DNA from: Pirellulales bacterium
GTDB taxonomy: Bacteria; Planctomycetota; Planctomycetia; Pirellulales; JAEUIK01
Direction: 5' to 3'
Assembly (NCBI GenBank): GCA_019745975.1
Contig: JAIESQ010000005.1
Location: 1-50,524 of the forward strand
DNA: 50,524 bases
Part shown: one piece after another, positions 7,126 to 16,066 of the stretch
How the letters are laid out: every line of letters starts with the position of its first letter
Position numbering within the stretch: the first letter of the stretch is position 1
The notes under the pieces: model-generated
Seen by the model: the letters and a program-made list of their open reading frames with translations, nothing else
Told to the model about the DNA's origin: nothing
The model's database searches: none
Made by a program: the position numbers and the translations under genes

Positions 7126-7833
7126 ATGTCTGAATTCGAAATCATGAGTTTCGACGCCAGCACGTTCACTGGACGCGTGCGGTTGTTTCCCTTGCCAAAC
7201 CTGGTGCTCTTTCCGCACGTCCTGCAGCCGCTACACATCTTCGAGCCGCGCTATCGCCAAATGCTCGAAGAAGCGGTGGCCGCCGATCGCTTGATTGCCA
7301 TGGCGCTGTTGGCGCCCGGTTGGGAACCGCTGTACGACGAGCGGCCACCTTTGCATCCGGTGGCGTGTCTGGGGCGCGTCGCCACGTACCATCGACTGGC
7401 CGACGGCCGCTATAACCTGCTGCTGCAAGGTTTGAAGCGCGTGGCCTTGGTGCGCGAATTGCCGCCGACCAAGTTGTTTCGAGAAGCCGAAGTGCAAGTT
7501 TGCGAGGACAACTATCCACTCGAAGCGACGGCGCAGCGCCCCGCCTTGCAGCGCGACTTGTTGCAGGCGTTTCGTCACGCGCTACCCCGGCTCCCCGAGG
7601 GCATGGATCAGCTCGAGCACCTTCTGCGTGCCGACGTTTCGCTCGGCATGTTGACCGATCTGGCCGCGTATACGTTGGAGTTGCCGCTCGACATCAAACA
7701 GCGCCTGTTGGCCGAGCCGAATGTCGATTGCCGCGCTCAGACGCTGCTGGCCGAACTACGGTCACTCCCCGCGGCGTCGGGCGAATCGTCCGCGGGACGG
7801 GCGAAATTTCCCCCCGATTTCAGTTGCAATTAG
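7126..7833 (+). CDS. LON peptidase substrate-binding domain protein
   Basis: This 235-residue protein is a stand-alone Lon N-terminal (substrate-binding) domain without AAA+ ATPase or protease parts. The opening strands are typical (RLFPLPNLVLFPHVLQPLHIFEPRYRQML), followed by GRVATYHRLADGRYNLLLQGLKRV and a C-terminal helical part that recognises substrates in the full-length protease. Stand-alone members are widespread and uncharacterised; an adaptor or substrate-binding role is inferred. It lies upstream of folE on the same strand, 128 bases away. Confidence 0.88.
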   Translation: MSEFEIMSFDASTFTGRVRLFPLPNLVLFPHVLQPLHIFEPRYRQMLEEAVAADRLIAMALLAPGWEPLYDERPPLHPVACLGRVATYHRLADGRYNLLLQGLKRVALVRELPPTKLFREAEVQVCEDNYPLEATAQRPALQRDLLQAFRHALPRLPEGMDQLEHLLRADVSLGMLTDLAAYTLELPLDIKQRLLAEPNVDCRAQTLLAELRSLPAASGESSAGRAKFPPDFSCN

Positions 7834-7961
7834 CCCCTTTGCGGCGCCGCGCGGCGGGTGCCCCCCACCTGTCACCATGCCGTTTTGGGGTTATCTTGTA
7901 GATACGCGTGGCGGCGATTTTGATTTTTGCTCCGCCCGCTCGTCTCAAGGTCTCCCCGCAT

Positions 7962-8615
7962 ATGTCAAATACCCGTACCTCCGGCAGCGTCGTCAACGGT
8001 TCGCTCGCCGACGAACTGGAACCCGCCATCGGCACGCACGCGCCCACGGTTGATCAGCCACGGATCGCCCGCGCGGTGCGGGAGATCCTCGCGGCGGTCG
8101 GCGAAGACCCAGACCGCGAGGGGCTGCGGGAAACGCCCGCCCGCGTCGCTCGCATGTACAGCGAGCTGTTTTCCGGATTGCACGAAGATCCACGGCTGCA
8201 CCTGCAAAAGTTCTTTACCGAAAAGTACGACGAGATCGTGCTGGTCCGCGATATCAGCTTCAATAGCACCTGCGAGCACCACTTGCTCCCTTTCATGGGG
8301 ACGGCCCACATTGGTTACGTTCCCAACGGCCGCGTGGTGGGGTTGAGCAAGCTGGCTCGCGTCGTTGAGGTCGTTTCGCGCAGGCCGCAAGTGCAGGAGC
8401 GGATGACCGAGCAGATCGCCGACTTGCTCGAGCAAGAGCTGGCCGTCAAGGGCGTGGCCGTCGTGCTCGAAGCCACGCACACCTGCATGACGATTCGCGG
8501 CATCCGCAAGCCGGGCAGTCTCTGCGTGACGTCGGCGATGCGCGGCATCTTCCGCTCGAATCTGTCGAGCCGCTCCGAAGTCATGACGCTAATCTACGGC
8601 CAGACGACGCGCTAG
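7962..8615 (+). CDS. folE: GTP cyclohydrolase I
   Basis: This 217-residue enzyme converts GTP to 7,8-dihydroneopterin triphosphate, the first step of folate, biopterin and queuosine synthesis. The catalytic core is intact: [15 protein letters not shown]-type zinc/substrate motif (here [14 protein letters not shown]), [17 protein letters not shown], the [14 protein letters not shown] helix, and [15 protein letters not shown] with the third zinc ligand. The N-terminal 50 residues are variable. I chose the ATG at 7962 (MSNTRTSG), since the upstream GTG at 7908 adds non-conserved residues. Together with the PTPS/QueD-like gene at 187-594 it supplies a two-step pterin route, although the two are not in one operon. 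Confidence 0.97.
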   Translation: MSNTRTSGSVVNGSLADELEPAIGTHAPTVDQPRIARAVREILAAVGEDPDREGLRETPARVARMYSELFSGLHEDPRLHLQKFFTEKYDEIVLVRDISFNSTCEHHLLPFMGTAHIGYVPNGRVVGLSKLARVVEVVSRRPQVQERMTEQIADLLEQELAVKGVAVVLEATHTCMTIRGIRKPGSLCVTSAMRGIFRSNLSSRSEVMTLIYGQTTR

Positions 8616-8635
8616 CGCCGGGAAGCAATCGAAAC

Positions 8636-9472
8636 TTGATTCTGCTCGCCGACTTTTGTTTGCGGTTAGCTTGCGGGCTTCCCCTGGCCATGGCCCGTGT
8701 TTCGCCGCGAGAGGTGCCGAGCGGGTTCTTCCGCGTCCATCTGTATGTCGTGCTTGGGTTGTCGTTGCTAGCGGCGCTGACTTCGTGGCAGCTCGGTTAC
8801 ACTGCGACGGCCATCGCATCGGCGGCCGCCGCGGTGCTAAGTTTCGTTGGCGCCGCGCTGTGGTTATACGAAAAGCCGCGCCCAGGTCGCTTCGTGCTGA
8901 TCTGGATTGGCGTGATCGCATTCTTCGCAGGCTCGCGATTGATGATCAGCGCCGGCAACGCGGCCACGGCAGCAACGAGCGCCACGAGTTCCATCTCAGG
9001 AAGACCGGTAACGAGTGGCGCTGCCAGCACGCAGATCACCGCGAGACCCGGTGGATTCTTCCTCCACGAGCTCGACCTGGCGGTTGGTAGTCTTCTCTTA
9101 GGCACCACGTTGGCCGCGATGCTTTTGGGCCATTGGTATCTCAATACACCCACGATGAAACTGGCCCCGCTCGAAAGCCTGATCACCGCGATGCTCGTCT
9201 GTATTGTCGCGCGGGGGGCGCTGGCGCTCCTGGGGCTGGTGCTGGTGACCACCCAGGGAGATGAATTGGGAGGCCCCGCGATTTTGTTCCTGGGGCTGCG
9301 CTGGTTGGCCGGCATCGCCGGCACCTTGATCGTCGCGGTCATGGCGCGGCAAACGCTGAAAATCCCCAATACTCAGGCGGCCACAGGCTTGTTGTATGTG
9401 GCGGTAACTACGGTGTTTCTTGGTGAGCTGACCGCCCGCCTGCTCTCGAACCAGACCTCCTACCCGTTATAA
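8636..9472 (+). CDS. Polytopic membrane protein, hypothetical
   Basis: This 278-residue protein has about six hydrophobic segments (roughly residues 30-50, 55-75, 87-104, 149-168, 178-203, 216-238 and a last one near 250-268). A low-complexity Ala/Thr/Ser loop lies around residues 108-130. A TTG at 8636 is used as start, 20 bases after the folE stop; ATG codons follow at 8690 (MARVSP). I recognise no family. The close spacing to folE and to the next gene suggests one transcription unit. Confidence 0.65.
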   Translation: MILLADFCLRLACGLPLAMARVSPREVPSGFFRVHLYVVLGLSLLAALTSWQLGYTATAIASAAAAVLSFVGAALWLYEKPRPGRFVLIWIGVIAFFAGSRLMISAGNAATAATSATSSISGRPVTSGAASTQITARPGGFFLHELDLAVGSLLLGTTLAAMLLGHWYLNTPTMKLAPLESLITAMLVCIVARGALALLGLVLVTTQGDELGGPAILFLGLRWLAGIAGTLIVAVMARQTLKIPNTQAATGLLYVAVTTVFLGELTARLLSNQTSYPL

Positions 9473-9480
9473 TTCCAGAT

Positions 9481-9954
9481 ATGCAAGTTACGTATGCGTG
9501 TCCGCACTGCGAACGGACGGTGAGCGTCGGCGCGGTCGATGGTCATAGCGCGGTGGTTTGCCCCGCGTGCGCGGCCGGTATCGATCCGCCTGCCGATGCG
9601 ATGTCGGGCGATCGGCTTGAGCGTTGCCTGATCTGTCCGAGCCGCGACTTGTTCGTGCGGAAGGATTTTCCACAACGGCTGGGCGTGGCGATCGTGGTCG
9701 TCGGATTCGTGCTCAGCATCGTTGCCTATTATTTCTATTGGATCGCCACGTCGTTCGGCATTTTGTTTGCCACGGCCCTCATCGACGTATTGTTGTACTT
9801 GGGCGTCGGCAACGTGTTGATGTGCTACCGTTGTGGCGCCCAGTATCGGGGATTGCCGCGCCTCGATGAGTACGGCGCGTTCGAACTGGAGACGCACGAG
9901 CGCTATCGGCAACAGGCGGCGCGGTTGGCCGACCGTCGACCGACGGCTCCGTGA
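9481..9954 (+). CDS. Zinc-ribbon membrane protein, hypothetical
   Basis: This 157-residue protein begins with a CxxC...CxxC zinc ribbon (CPHCERTVSV...VVCPACAAG) and then has further cysteines at CLICPS. Two adjacent membrane segments at about 68-90 and 93-113 follow, and another CxxC pair (CYRCGAQYRG) that probably completes a second metal site. It begins only eight bases after the preceding membrane-protein gene, so they are probably co-expressed. No family is recognised. A TATAAT at 9468-9473 overlaps the upstream stop, but I do not trust it as a promoter. Confidence 0.72.
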   Translation: MQVTYACPHCERTVSVGAVDGHSAVVCPACAAGIDPPADAMSGDRLERCLICPSRDLFVRKDFPQRLGVAIVVVGFVLSIVAYYFYWIATSFGILFATALIDVLLYLGVGNVLMCYRCGAQYRGLPRLDEYGAFELETHERYRQQAARLADRRPTAP

Positions 9955-10071
9955 GCCGCCGCGTGCCGCCGTTCATGAGCGGGCAGTTGCGCCGATCCGC
10001 CGCGGCTTGGCACAGCGAGCATCACCAGCCGTCCTGCGACAGCCGAGCATCGAGTTGCAATCATGGTGTCG

Positions 10072-10491
10072 CTAATTCGGAACCAGGTTGAAGGCCTTGC
10101 CGCCGTCGCCTCGAAACACCGTGAAATCGCGGCGGTCGAGCGTAAAGACCGTCGCGATGCCCTCGCGCTCGGCGAGATAAAGTAACGAGACATCGGCCAA
10201 TTGTGGCCGCAGACTCGCGTACTTTCGTAGACATGACACCATCCAGTCGGGAGCGTGTTCGTCGAATGCCGGGCACACAATCACACCGCCGCTCAGCAGC
10301 TGCAACAATCGTTCGACGCCCTCCGGTGCGCGGCGCAGCAGCCATGCAGCTTCGGCCAGCACGAGCCAGGTCGTGAGCATGGGCAGACGCAATGTTTGAG
10401 CGGTCGTGGTGCAAGATACGTGCGCTGCATCCGCGTCGCTCAGCAGAGCAACGAGGGGGCCGGCGTCGACCAACACGCGTTCAGTCGTCAC
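10072..10491 (-). CDS. VapC-type PIN-domain toxin
   Basis: This 139-residue PIN-domain protein has the four acidic active-site residues expected for a VapC-like RNase: Asp9 (LVDAGPLVALL), Glu47 (VLAEAAWLL), Asp100 (LADVSLLYLA) and Asp119 (TLDRRDF). The length and the C-terminal TVFTLDRRDFTVFR strand are typical. Such toxins cleave tRNA or rRNA. The ATG at 10491 overlaps the preceding antitoxin gene by 11 bases, the normal arrangement for translational coupling. Confidence 0.92.
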   Translation of the reverse strand: MTTERVLVDAGPLVALLSDADAAHVSCTTTAQTLRLPMLTTWLVLAEAAWLLRRAPEGVERLLQLLSGGVIVCPAFDEHAPDWMVSCLRKYASLRPQLADVSLLYLAEREGIATVFTLDRRDFTVFRGDGGKAFNLVPN

Positions 10492-10750
10492 GCTCGCCGA
10501 AGCCCTCCATGTACTTCGGATTCGTGCTCAAGTCTGGTGGCGCGCCCTTGATGCTCCCGAGCAGTCCAAGTCTCACCAGCGCTTCATAGACCGATTCCAC
10601 GTTGGCGACTTGCGGGCGATTGTTATGATCCAAGAGCGACAGCGCCTCGGCCAAGACTTCATTCCATGCCCGACCCGTCTGGTCGGCAAGGCGAGCCAAC
10701 TGCACGCGCTGCTCTGGCGTCAGAATGATCTGGTCGGGCGATGTACTCAT
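10481..10750 (-). CDS. Antitoxin partner of the VapC-type toxin
   Basis: This 89-residue protein lies directly upstream of, and overlaps, the PIN toxin gene. The N-terminal half (IILTPEQRVQLARLADQTGRAWNEVLAEAL) looks like a short DNA-binding strand-helix-helix unit, and the acidic, flexible C-terminus (PDLSTNPKYMEGFGERDD) would bind the toxin. It belongs to no antitoxin family I can name with confidence; the assignment rests mainly on position, size and overlap. Autorepression of the pair is expected but no operator is identified. Confidence 0.75.
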   Translation of the reverse strand: MSTSPDQIILTPEQRVQLARLADQTGRAWNEVLAEALSLLDHNNRPQVANVESVYEALVRLGLLGSIKGAPPDLSTNPKYMEGFGERDD

Positions 10751-10759
10751 GCAAGTATT

Positions 10760-10876
10760 CTACCGTAAATTGGCGGGTGCCAGCAGTGCCGAATAGACGA
10801 TCTGCCGGTACGCGAAGGTCTCGCTGGCGTGGTTGCTCCACCAGTGGCCCGGACACCTGGCCGCTATCCGCGGCAT
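10760..10876 (-). pseudogene. Possible gene fragment, 38 codons
   Basis: An ATG-initiated frame on the minus strand reads MPRIAARCPGHWWSNHASET and continues to FAYRQIVYSALLAPANLR. The codon third positions are GC-rich and the aromatic-rich peptide looks protein-like. It could be the C-terminal remnant of a lost gene, a small protein, or chance. It lies upstream of the antitoxin and would run into it. Confidence 0.2.
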
Positions 10877-10955
10877 AGAATTAGGCTGCCTGCATCACAT
10901 GCTTGACGCGCCAAGCCAGATAGCACGCCGATCCTTGGTCAATTGATCACTCAAA

Positions 10956-13900
10956 ATGGACGAAGTTCGACAGCGCATTCAAGACGACCTGCGCGGCCTG
11001 CTTGAAGGGACCGTCCAAGCTGACGACGTCACGCTACAGCTCTACGCGACCGACGCCAGCATCTATCAAATCCGGCCGTTGGCGGTCATCTGTCCGCGGT
11101 CGGTGGCCGACGTGGTGGCCGTGGTCGGTTACGCCGGCGACAACCAACTGCCGATTCACGCCCGCGGCGCCGGCACTGGGCTGGCGGGCGAGTCGTTGGG
11201 GCCCGGGCTGGTCCTCGACTTCTCGCGGTTCATGCGCCGCCTGGTGAGCGTCGACGATACGAGCGTGCGCGTGCAGCCGGGCCTGGTACTCGAACGCCTC
11301 AATCAACAGCTCCGCGCCCAGGAGCGCTGTTTCGGCCCCGATCCGGCGATGAGCCACGTTACGACCATGGGGAGTGTGATCGCGATCGATGCCGCCGGCA
11401 GCCATTGGCTGCGCTGGGGCTCGGCGCGCCGCCATATCCGCAGCTTGCAGGTCGTGCTGGCCGACGGCTCGTTGCTCGAAGTCGGGCGCGAGCCGGTCGA
11501 CGTCGAAATCAGCGGCGGGGCCAGCGCCCGCAAACGCGCGCTAGTCGCCGACTTGAGCGACGTGCTCGCGCGCCATGCCGATCAGATCAAGCGCCAGCCG
11601 ACTCGCAGCCTCGTCAATCGCTCGGGCTACGCGCTGGGGGGTGTGCTGGCCGACGGGCAGCTCGATGTCGCCAAGCTGCTGTGCGGTTCCGAGGGAACCC
11701 TCGCTCTGGTGACCGAGGCCACGCTCGATATTCAGCCGCTCGCGCGGCAGCGTGGCGTCGCCCTGTTGTTCTTCGATCGCCTGGAAGCAGCGGCACGGGC
11801 CGTGAGCGAAATCGTGCCGCTGGGCCCCAGCGCGTGCGACCTGATGGATCGCCGGCACTTGTCGCTGGCCCGCGAGCACGAGCCACGTTTTGAAAAGCTG
11901 ATTCCTGGTAACGCCGAAGCCGTGCTGATCGTCGAACAGCAGGCCGACACGGCGGCTGAGGTCCGCGACGGACTGCGACGCATGATCGATCAAACGCGGC
12001 GCCGGCGCTTGGCGTTCGACGCGCGTCAGGCCTTCGACCGCGACGACGTCGAGCTCTTCTGGCAACTAGCGCATCGCGTGGTGCCAACGCTCTATCGTTT
12101 GCGCGGCTCGTCGCGCGCGGTCCCTTTCGTCGAGGACATCGCCGTTCCGCCCGATGCCTTGCCAGGCTTCCTCACCGAAATGCAGAACGTGCTCAAGCGG
12201 CACCTGGTCACGGCTTCGCTGTATGGGCATGCCGGGCACGGGCAGTTGCACTTGCGCCCGTTTCTCGATCTGGCCGATCCGGCCAGCCTCGTCACGATGC
12301 GCCACCTGGCAAGCGACTTGTACGACTCGGTCTTGGCAGTCGGCGGCACGATCAGCGGCGAGCACGGCACTGGGCTGAGCCGCACCAGCTTTGTCCGCCG
12401 GCAGTACGGCGAACTGTGCGAGGTGTTTACTGAAATCAAACGAGTCTTCGACCCGCGCAATCTGCTCAATCCCGGCAAGGTGATTGGCGACGATCCCGAA
12501 TTGCTGACCAAGAACCTGCGGCCGCTGCCGATGTCGAGCGCGGTGGTCGCAGTGCCGCCGGTCGAAGCTCCGGGGACGGTCCCAACTGCCGTCGAACTGG
12601 CGACCGATCTCGTGACGGCCGCTCCTGCCGCACCACGCGTGGTCGAATTGCAATTGGCCTGGAACATCGAGCAACTCGGCGAAGTCGCCGGCGCCTGCAA
12701 CGGCTGCGGTTCGTGCCGGTCGCAGGCCCCCGAGGTGCGGATGTGTCCGATCTTTCGCTACGCCCCCGCCGAAGAAGCCTCGCCGCGTGCCAAGGCGAAC
12801 CTGCTGCGCGGCGTGATCAGTGGGCAACTGCCAGCCGACACGCTGGCAACCCACGAAGCCAAGGCCGTAGCCGATCTCTGCGTCCACTGCCATCAGTGCC
12901 GGCTGGAATGCCCGGCCAACGTCGATATCCCGCGCCTGATGCTCGAGGCGAAAGCTTCGTTCGTCGCTACGCATGGGCTGCAATTTCGCGACTGGGTCTT
13001 TGCGCGGATCGATGCCGTTAGCGCGCTGGGGCACCGCTTCGCGCCGCTCGTCAATCGGCTGGTCGGCAATCGCCAGGCGCGCTGGCTCGCCGAGCGGCTG
13101 CTGGGCATCGCCCGCGCGCGCAAAGTGCCTCGCTTCGCCAGGCAGACGTTTCTCCAGCGCGCGCGTCGCCGCGGGCTGACGCGCCCCACGCGACGAACCG
13201 GTCCCAAGGTGCTGTACTTCGTCGATACCTACGCCAACTATCACGATCCGCAACTGGCCGATGCCCTGGTTGCGGTGTTCGAGCACAACACCGTGGCGGT
13301 CTACGTCCATCCCGAGCAGCGTGCCAGCGGCATGTCGTTGATCGCCGCCGGCGCCCTCGAACAAGCGCGTGACCTGGCGACCCATCATGTTCGCTTGCTG
13401 GCCGAAGCCGTCCGCCAGGGTTTCAGCATCGTGGCGACCGAGCCGGCCGCGGCATTGGCACTCACTTGGGAATACCCGGCGCTATTGAACGACGAAGATT
13501 CGCGGCTCGTGGCCGACAACACCAGCGAGGCCTGCGCATTTCTCGCCGGCTTGCATCGCCAGGGCAAGCTCGCCCTCGACCTGGCGCCGGTGAACGCCAG
13601 TGTCGGCTACCACCAGCCCTGTCACTTGCGGGCGCTGGGGGTCGGCACTCCCGGCGAAAGCCTGCTCAGGCTCATTCCGGCGCTGCGCTTACAACGCATC
13701 GACAAAGGTTGCTCAGGCATGGCGGGCACCTTCGGCTTGCGGCAAGAGAATTTCCGCAACAGCCTCCGAGCCGGCATCGGCCTGATCAGTGCCGTGCGCG
13801 ACCGCGCGATCCAGGTCGGAACCACCGAGTGCAGCGCCTGCAAATTGCAGATGGAACAGGGGACGAGCAAGCCCACGATCCACCCGCTGAAACTACTGGC

Positions 13901-13973
13901 ATTGTCCTACGGGCTGATGCCCGAGGTGGCCACGCTCTTGTCGCGGCGCAGCGGCGAGTTGGTCGTAACTTAG
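10956..13973 (+). CDS. FAD-linked oxidase / Fe-S / cysteine-rich domain fusion dehydrogenase
   Basis: This 1005-residue protein fuses three units. Residues about 20-215 are an FAD-binding PCMH domain (ATDASIYQIRPLAVICPRS, HARGAGTGLAGESLG). Residues about 260-515 form the FAD-oxidase C-terminal domain, with the ASLYGHAGHGQLHLRPF and GTISGEHGTGLSR signatures of glycolate/D-lactate dehydrogenases. Two 4Fe-4S motifs follow: Cys581/584/587 with a later CP, and Cys642/645/648/652. The C-terminal third has CCG-type cysteine clusters (GYHQPCH with Cys889, then GCSGMAG). The architecture is that of quinone- or cytochrome-linked 2-hydroxy-acid dehydrogenases. The exact substrate (D-lactate, glycolate, D-2-hydroxyglutarate) cannot be read from sequence. 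No transporter or regulator is adjacent. Confidence 0.92.
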   Translation: MDEVRQRIQDDLRGLLEGTVQADDVTLQLYATDASIYQIRPLAVICPRSVADVVAVVGYAGDNQLPIHARGAGTGLAGESLGPGLVLDFSRFMRRLVSVDDTSVRVQPGLVLERLNQQLRAQERCFGPDPAMSHVTTMGSVIAIDAAGSHWLRWGSARRHIRSLQVVLADGSLLEVGREPVDVEISGGASARKRALVADLSDVLARHADQIKRQPTRSLVNRSGYALGGVLADGQLDVAKLLCGSEGTLALVTEATLDIQPLARQRGVALLFFDRLEAAARAVSEIVPLGPSACDLMDRRHLSLAREHEPRFEKLIPGNAEAVLIVEQQADTAAEVRDGLRRMIDQTRRRRLAFDARQAFDRDDVELFWQLAHRVVPTLYRLRGSSRAVPFVEDIAVPPDALPGFLTEMQNVLKRHLVTASLYGHAGHGQLHLRPFLDLADPASLVTMRHLASDLYDSVLAVGGTISGEHGTGLSRTSFVRRQYGELCEVFTEIKRVFDPRNLLNPGKVIGDDPELLTKNLRPLPMSSAVVAVPPVEAPGTVPTAVELATDLVTAAPAAPRVVELQLAWNIEQLGEVAGACNGCGSCRSQAPEVRMCPIFRYAPAEEASPRAKANLLRGVISGQLPADTLATHEAKAVADLCVHCHQCRLECPANVDIPRLMLEAKASFVATHGLQFRDWVFARIDAVSALGHRFAPLVNRLVGNRQARWLAERLLGIARARKVPRFARQTFLQRARRRGLTRPTRRTGPKVLYFVDTYANYHDPQLADALVAVFEHNTVAVYVHPEQRASGMSLIAAGALEQARDLATHHVRLLAEAVRQGFSIVATEPAAALALTWEYPALLNDEDSRLVADNTSEACAFLAGLHRQGKLALDLAPVNASVGYHQPCHLRALGVGTPGESLLRLIPALRLQRIDKGCSGMAGTFGLRQENFRNSLRAGIGLISAVRDRAIQVGTTECSACKLQMEQGTSKPTIHPLKLLALSYGLMPEVATLLSRRSGELVVT

Positions 13974-14021
13974 GCGCTTAGACACTGTTAGTCAGGGGCT
14001 CAGACCCCGGAATTCGCCAAG

Positions 14022-14267
14022 ATGATCGTCACCGTCAAACTATTTGCCCTGGCGCGCGAGCTGGCTGGTCGCGACGAGCTCGAACTGGAAGTGGCCGATG
14101 ACGCGACGATCGCCGATCTGCGCCGGGCGCTAGCAACCAGCCACCCGCGCTTGAGCACCGTGCTCGCACACGCCCACTTCGCCGTCGACTCGCAATATGC
14201 CACCGACTGCACGCCGATCCATGCCAACAGCGAGTTGGCGCTCATCCCGCCCGTCAGCGGCGGGTGA
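14022..14267 (+). CDS. moaD: Molybdopterin synthase sulfur carrier subunit
   Basis: This 81-residue ubiquitin-fold protein has the expected start (MIVTVKLFALARELAGRDELELEV), the conserved NSELALIPPVSGG end and the mandatory C-terminal Gly-Gly that is thiocarboxylated. MoaD delivers sulfur to the molybdopterin precursor. The MoaE partner and the activating enzyme MoeB are not in this window, so it is an isolated member of the pathway, although a MOSC-domain protein is encoded at 47794-48630. The gene begins 48 bases after the dehydrogenase; a GACCCCGGAATTCGC repeat fragment sits between them. Confidence 0.9.
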   Translation: MIVTVKLFALARELAGRDELELEVADDATIADLRRALATSHPRLSTVLAHAHFAVDSQYATDCTPIHANSELALIPPVSGG

Positions 14268-14277
14268 GTATCAAGTC

Positions 14278-14303
14278 GTTAGCTGCGGAGCTTGCTCCGC
14301 GTG
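14278..14303. repeat. Hairpin between the convergent moaD and aldehyde dehydrogenase genes
   Basis: GTTAGCTGCGGAGCTTGCTCCGC folds into a GCGGAG/CTCCGC stem and is a half-copy of the GTTAGCCGCGG repeat seen at 25740-25852. It fills the 39-base convergent gap, so it may act as a bidirectional transcript end, although it has no T-run. Confidence 0.6.
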
Positions 14304-14306
14304 TCG

Positions 14307-15779
14307 TCAATTCAAGCTCACCGTGACCGTCTTCGTCTCGGTGTAGGCGTCGAGCCCTTTCTCGCCCAGCTCGCGACCCATGCCCGACATCTTGAAGCCG
14401 CCGAACGGCGCGGCCGCGTCGAATACGTCGTAGCAGTTGATCCACACGGTGCCGGCCTTGATCGCGGCGGCCAGGCGATGGGCCTTGGCGATGTCGCGCG
14501 TCCAGACGGCGGCCGCCAGCCCATACGTGGTGTTGTTCGCGCGCCGCACGATCTCGTCGACGTCCTTGAACCGCAGCACCGAGAGCACCGGGCCAAAGAT
14601 CTCGTCCTTGGCGATCGCCATCTCGTCGCGCACCTCGCCGAACAACGTCGGCTCGATGAAGTAGCCGCGGTCGCCGTGGCGCTTGCCGCCGGTGAGGCAC
14701 TTCGCCCCCTCCTTCTTGCCGCGGTCGATGTAGCCCATGATCTTGTCGAACTGGGCCTGATCGACTTGTGGGCCTTGCTCGGTCGCCGGGTCGAGCGGAT
14801 CGCCGAGCTTGCGCGCCTTGTTCATGCCCACCAGTTTGTCGACAAATTTGTCGTGGACCTTGTCCTCGATGAACAGCCGGCTGCCGGCGCAGCAGCATTG
14901 ACCTTGGTTGAAGTACAGCCCAAAGTGCGCACCCATCGCGGCGGCGTCGAGATCGGCGTCGGCGAAGACGACGTTAGGGCTCTTGCCGCCGAGCTCGAAG
15001 GTGAGCCGCTTCAGGGTCGGCGCGGCGTCTTGCATGATGATCTGCGCCGTACGGTACTCGCCCGTGAACGCGATCTTGTCGACGCCGGGATGTTTGACCA
15101 ATGCGGCGCCGGCCGTCGGTCCGTAGCCGGGGACGATGTTAATCACGCCATCGGGGATGCCGGCTTTTTGAGCCAGCCGCGCCATTCGCAGGCAAGTAAG
15201 CGGCGTTTGCTCGGCCGGCTTCATGACGATCGTGCAACCGGCGGCTAGTGCCGGGCCCCACTTCCAGGCGACCATCAGCATCGGGAAGTTCCAGGGGATG
15301 ATCTGGCCGGCGACGCCAACCGGCTCGCGCCGCGTGTAGGTGAAGTACTCGCCGCGCACCGGAATCGTCTGCCCATGAATCTTGTCGGCAAAGCCGGCAT
15401 AGTAGCGCAAGCAGTCGATCACCAGTGGCAAATCGGCGGCGCGGCTGTCGCGGATCGGCTTGCCGTTGTCGAGCGTTTCGAGCGCGGCCAGTTCGTTGAG
15501 CTCTTCTTCGATCAGATCGGCGAGTTTGTAGAGCAAACGACCGCGCTCGCGCGCGTCCATCCGCCCCCAGGGGCCTTGCTCGAGCGCATGCCGAGCAGCC
15601 TTGACCGCCAGATCGATGTCGGCCGCGTCCCCTTCGGCAACTTGGGCAATCACTTCTTCTGTCGCCGGGTTAATCGTCTCAAAGGTCTTGCCGCTGACGG
15701 CCGGCGTCCAACGACCCCCGATCAAGCACTCGGTCTGGTGAATGCGCGGCAGTTTGGTCGATTCGACGAGCGTGGCCAT
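14307..15779 (-). CDS. Aldehyde dehydrogenase (class 1/2 type)
   Basis: This 490-residue enzyme is a full-length NAD(P)-dependent aldehyde dehydrogenase. The catalytic cysteine lies in [14 protein letters not shown] (around residue 296), the general base in FELGGKSPN, and the NAD-binding region contains [22 protein letters not shown] and [11 protein letters not shown]. The CCC triplet around the catalytic cysteine is typical of retinal/betaine-type class 1/2 members. The ATG at 15779 matches the family start; the open frame upstream is not conserved. The gene converges on moaD and has no partner that reveals a substrate. Confidence 0.95.
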   Translation of the reverse strand: MATLVESTKLPRIHQTECLIGGRWTPAVSGKTFETINPATEEVIAQVAEGDAADIDLAVKAARHALEQGPWGRMDARERGRLLYKLADLIEEELNELAALETLDNGKPIRDSRAADLPLVIDCLRYYAGFADKIHGQTIPVRGEYFTYTRREPVGVAGQIIPWNFPMLMVAWKWGPALAAGCTIVMKPAEQTPLTCLRMARLAQKAGIPDGVINIVPGYGPTAGAALVKHPGVDKIAFTGEYRTAQIIMQDAAPTLKRLTFELGGKSPNVVFADADLDAAAMGAHFGLYFNQGQCCCAGSRLFIEDKVHDKFVDKLVGMNKARKLGDPLDPATEQGPQVDQAQFDKIMGYIDRGKKEGAKCLTGGKRHGDRGYFIEPTLFGEVRDEMAIAKDEIFGPVLSVLRFKDVDEIVRRANNTTYGLAAAVWTRDIAKAHRLAAAIKAGTVWINCYDVFDAAAPFGGFKMSGMGRELGEKGLDAYTETKTVTVSLN

Positions 15780-16066
15780 GGCGTTCTCCCTCCGCAAAGA
15801 AATCACGAGTCGCGATTGCCGCGCCCGTGTGCCGGTGATCCCCCGAAATGTGGCTGTTAGCGTCGCGCTACCAAGGGGATTGGGCGTGATCGGTCCCTCG
15901 GGTGGCGCGCCAGAAATTCTATCGCGACGGGCCGGAAGTGGCCAGCAATCTCCGTGCGTCGGTTCCCCAGCAATAAATGCTTTAGTAGTTACGCCGGCCA
16001 TGTTAATCTTGGACCATCGCGGGGCCGACTAATCGTTGCACCGACCGGGACCCAACCCGAGTTTCA

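Noticed and set aside
9468-9473. TATAAT just before the zinc-ribbon gene
   Set aside because: It overlaps the stop of the upstream gene and lies eight bases from the ATG, leaving no room for a normal leader; no -35 match is found.
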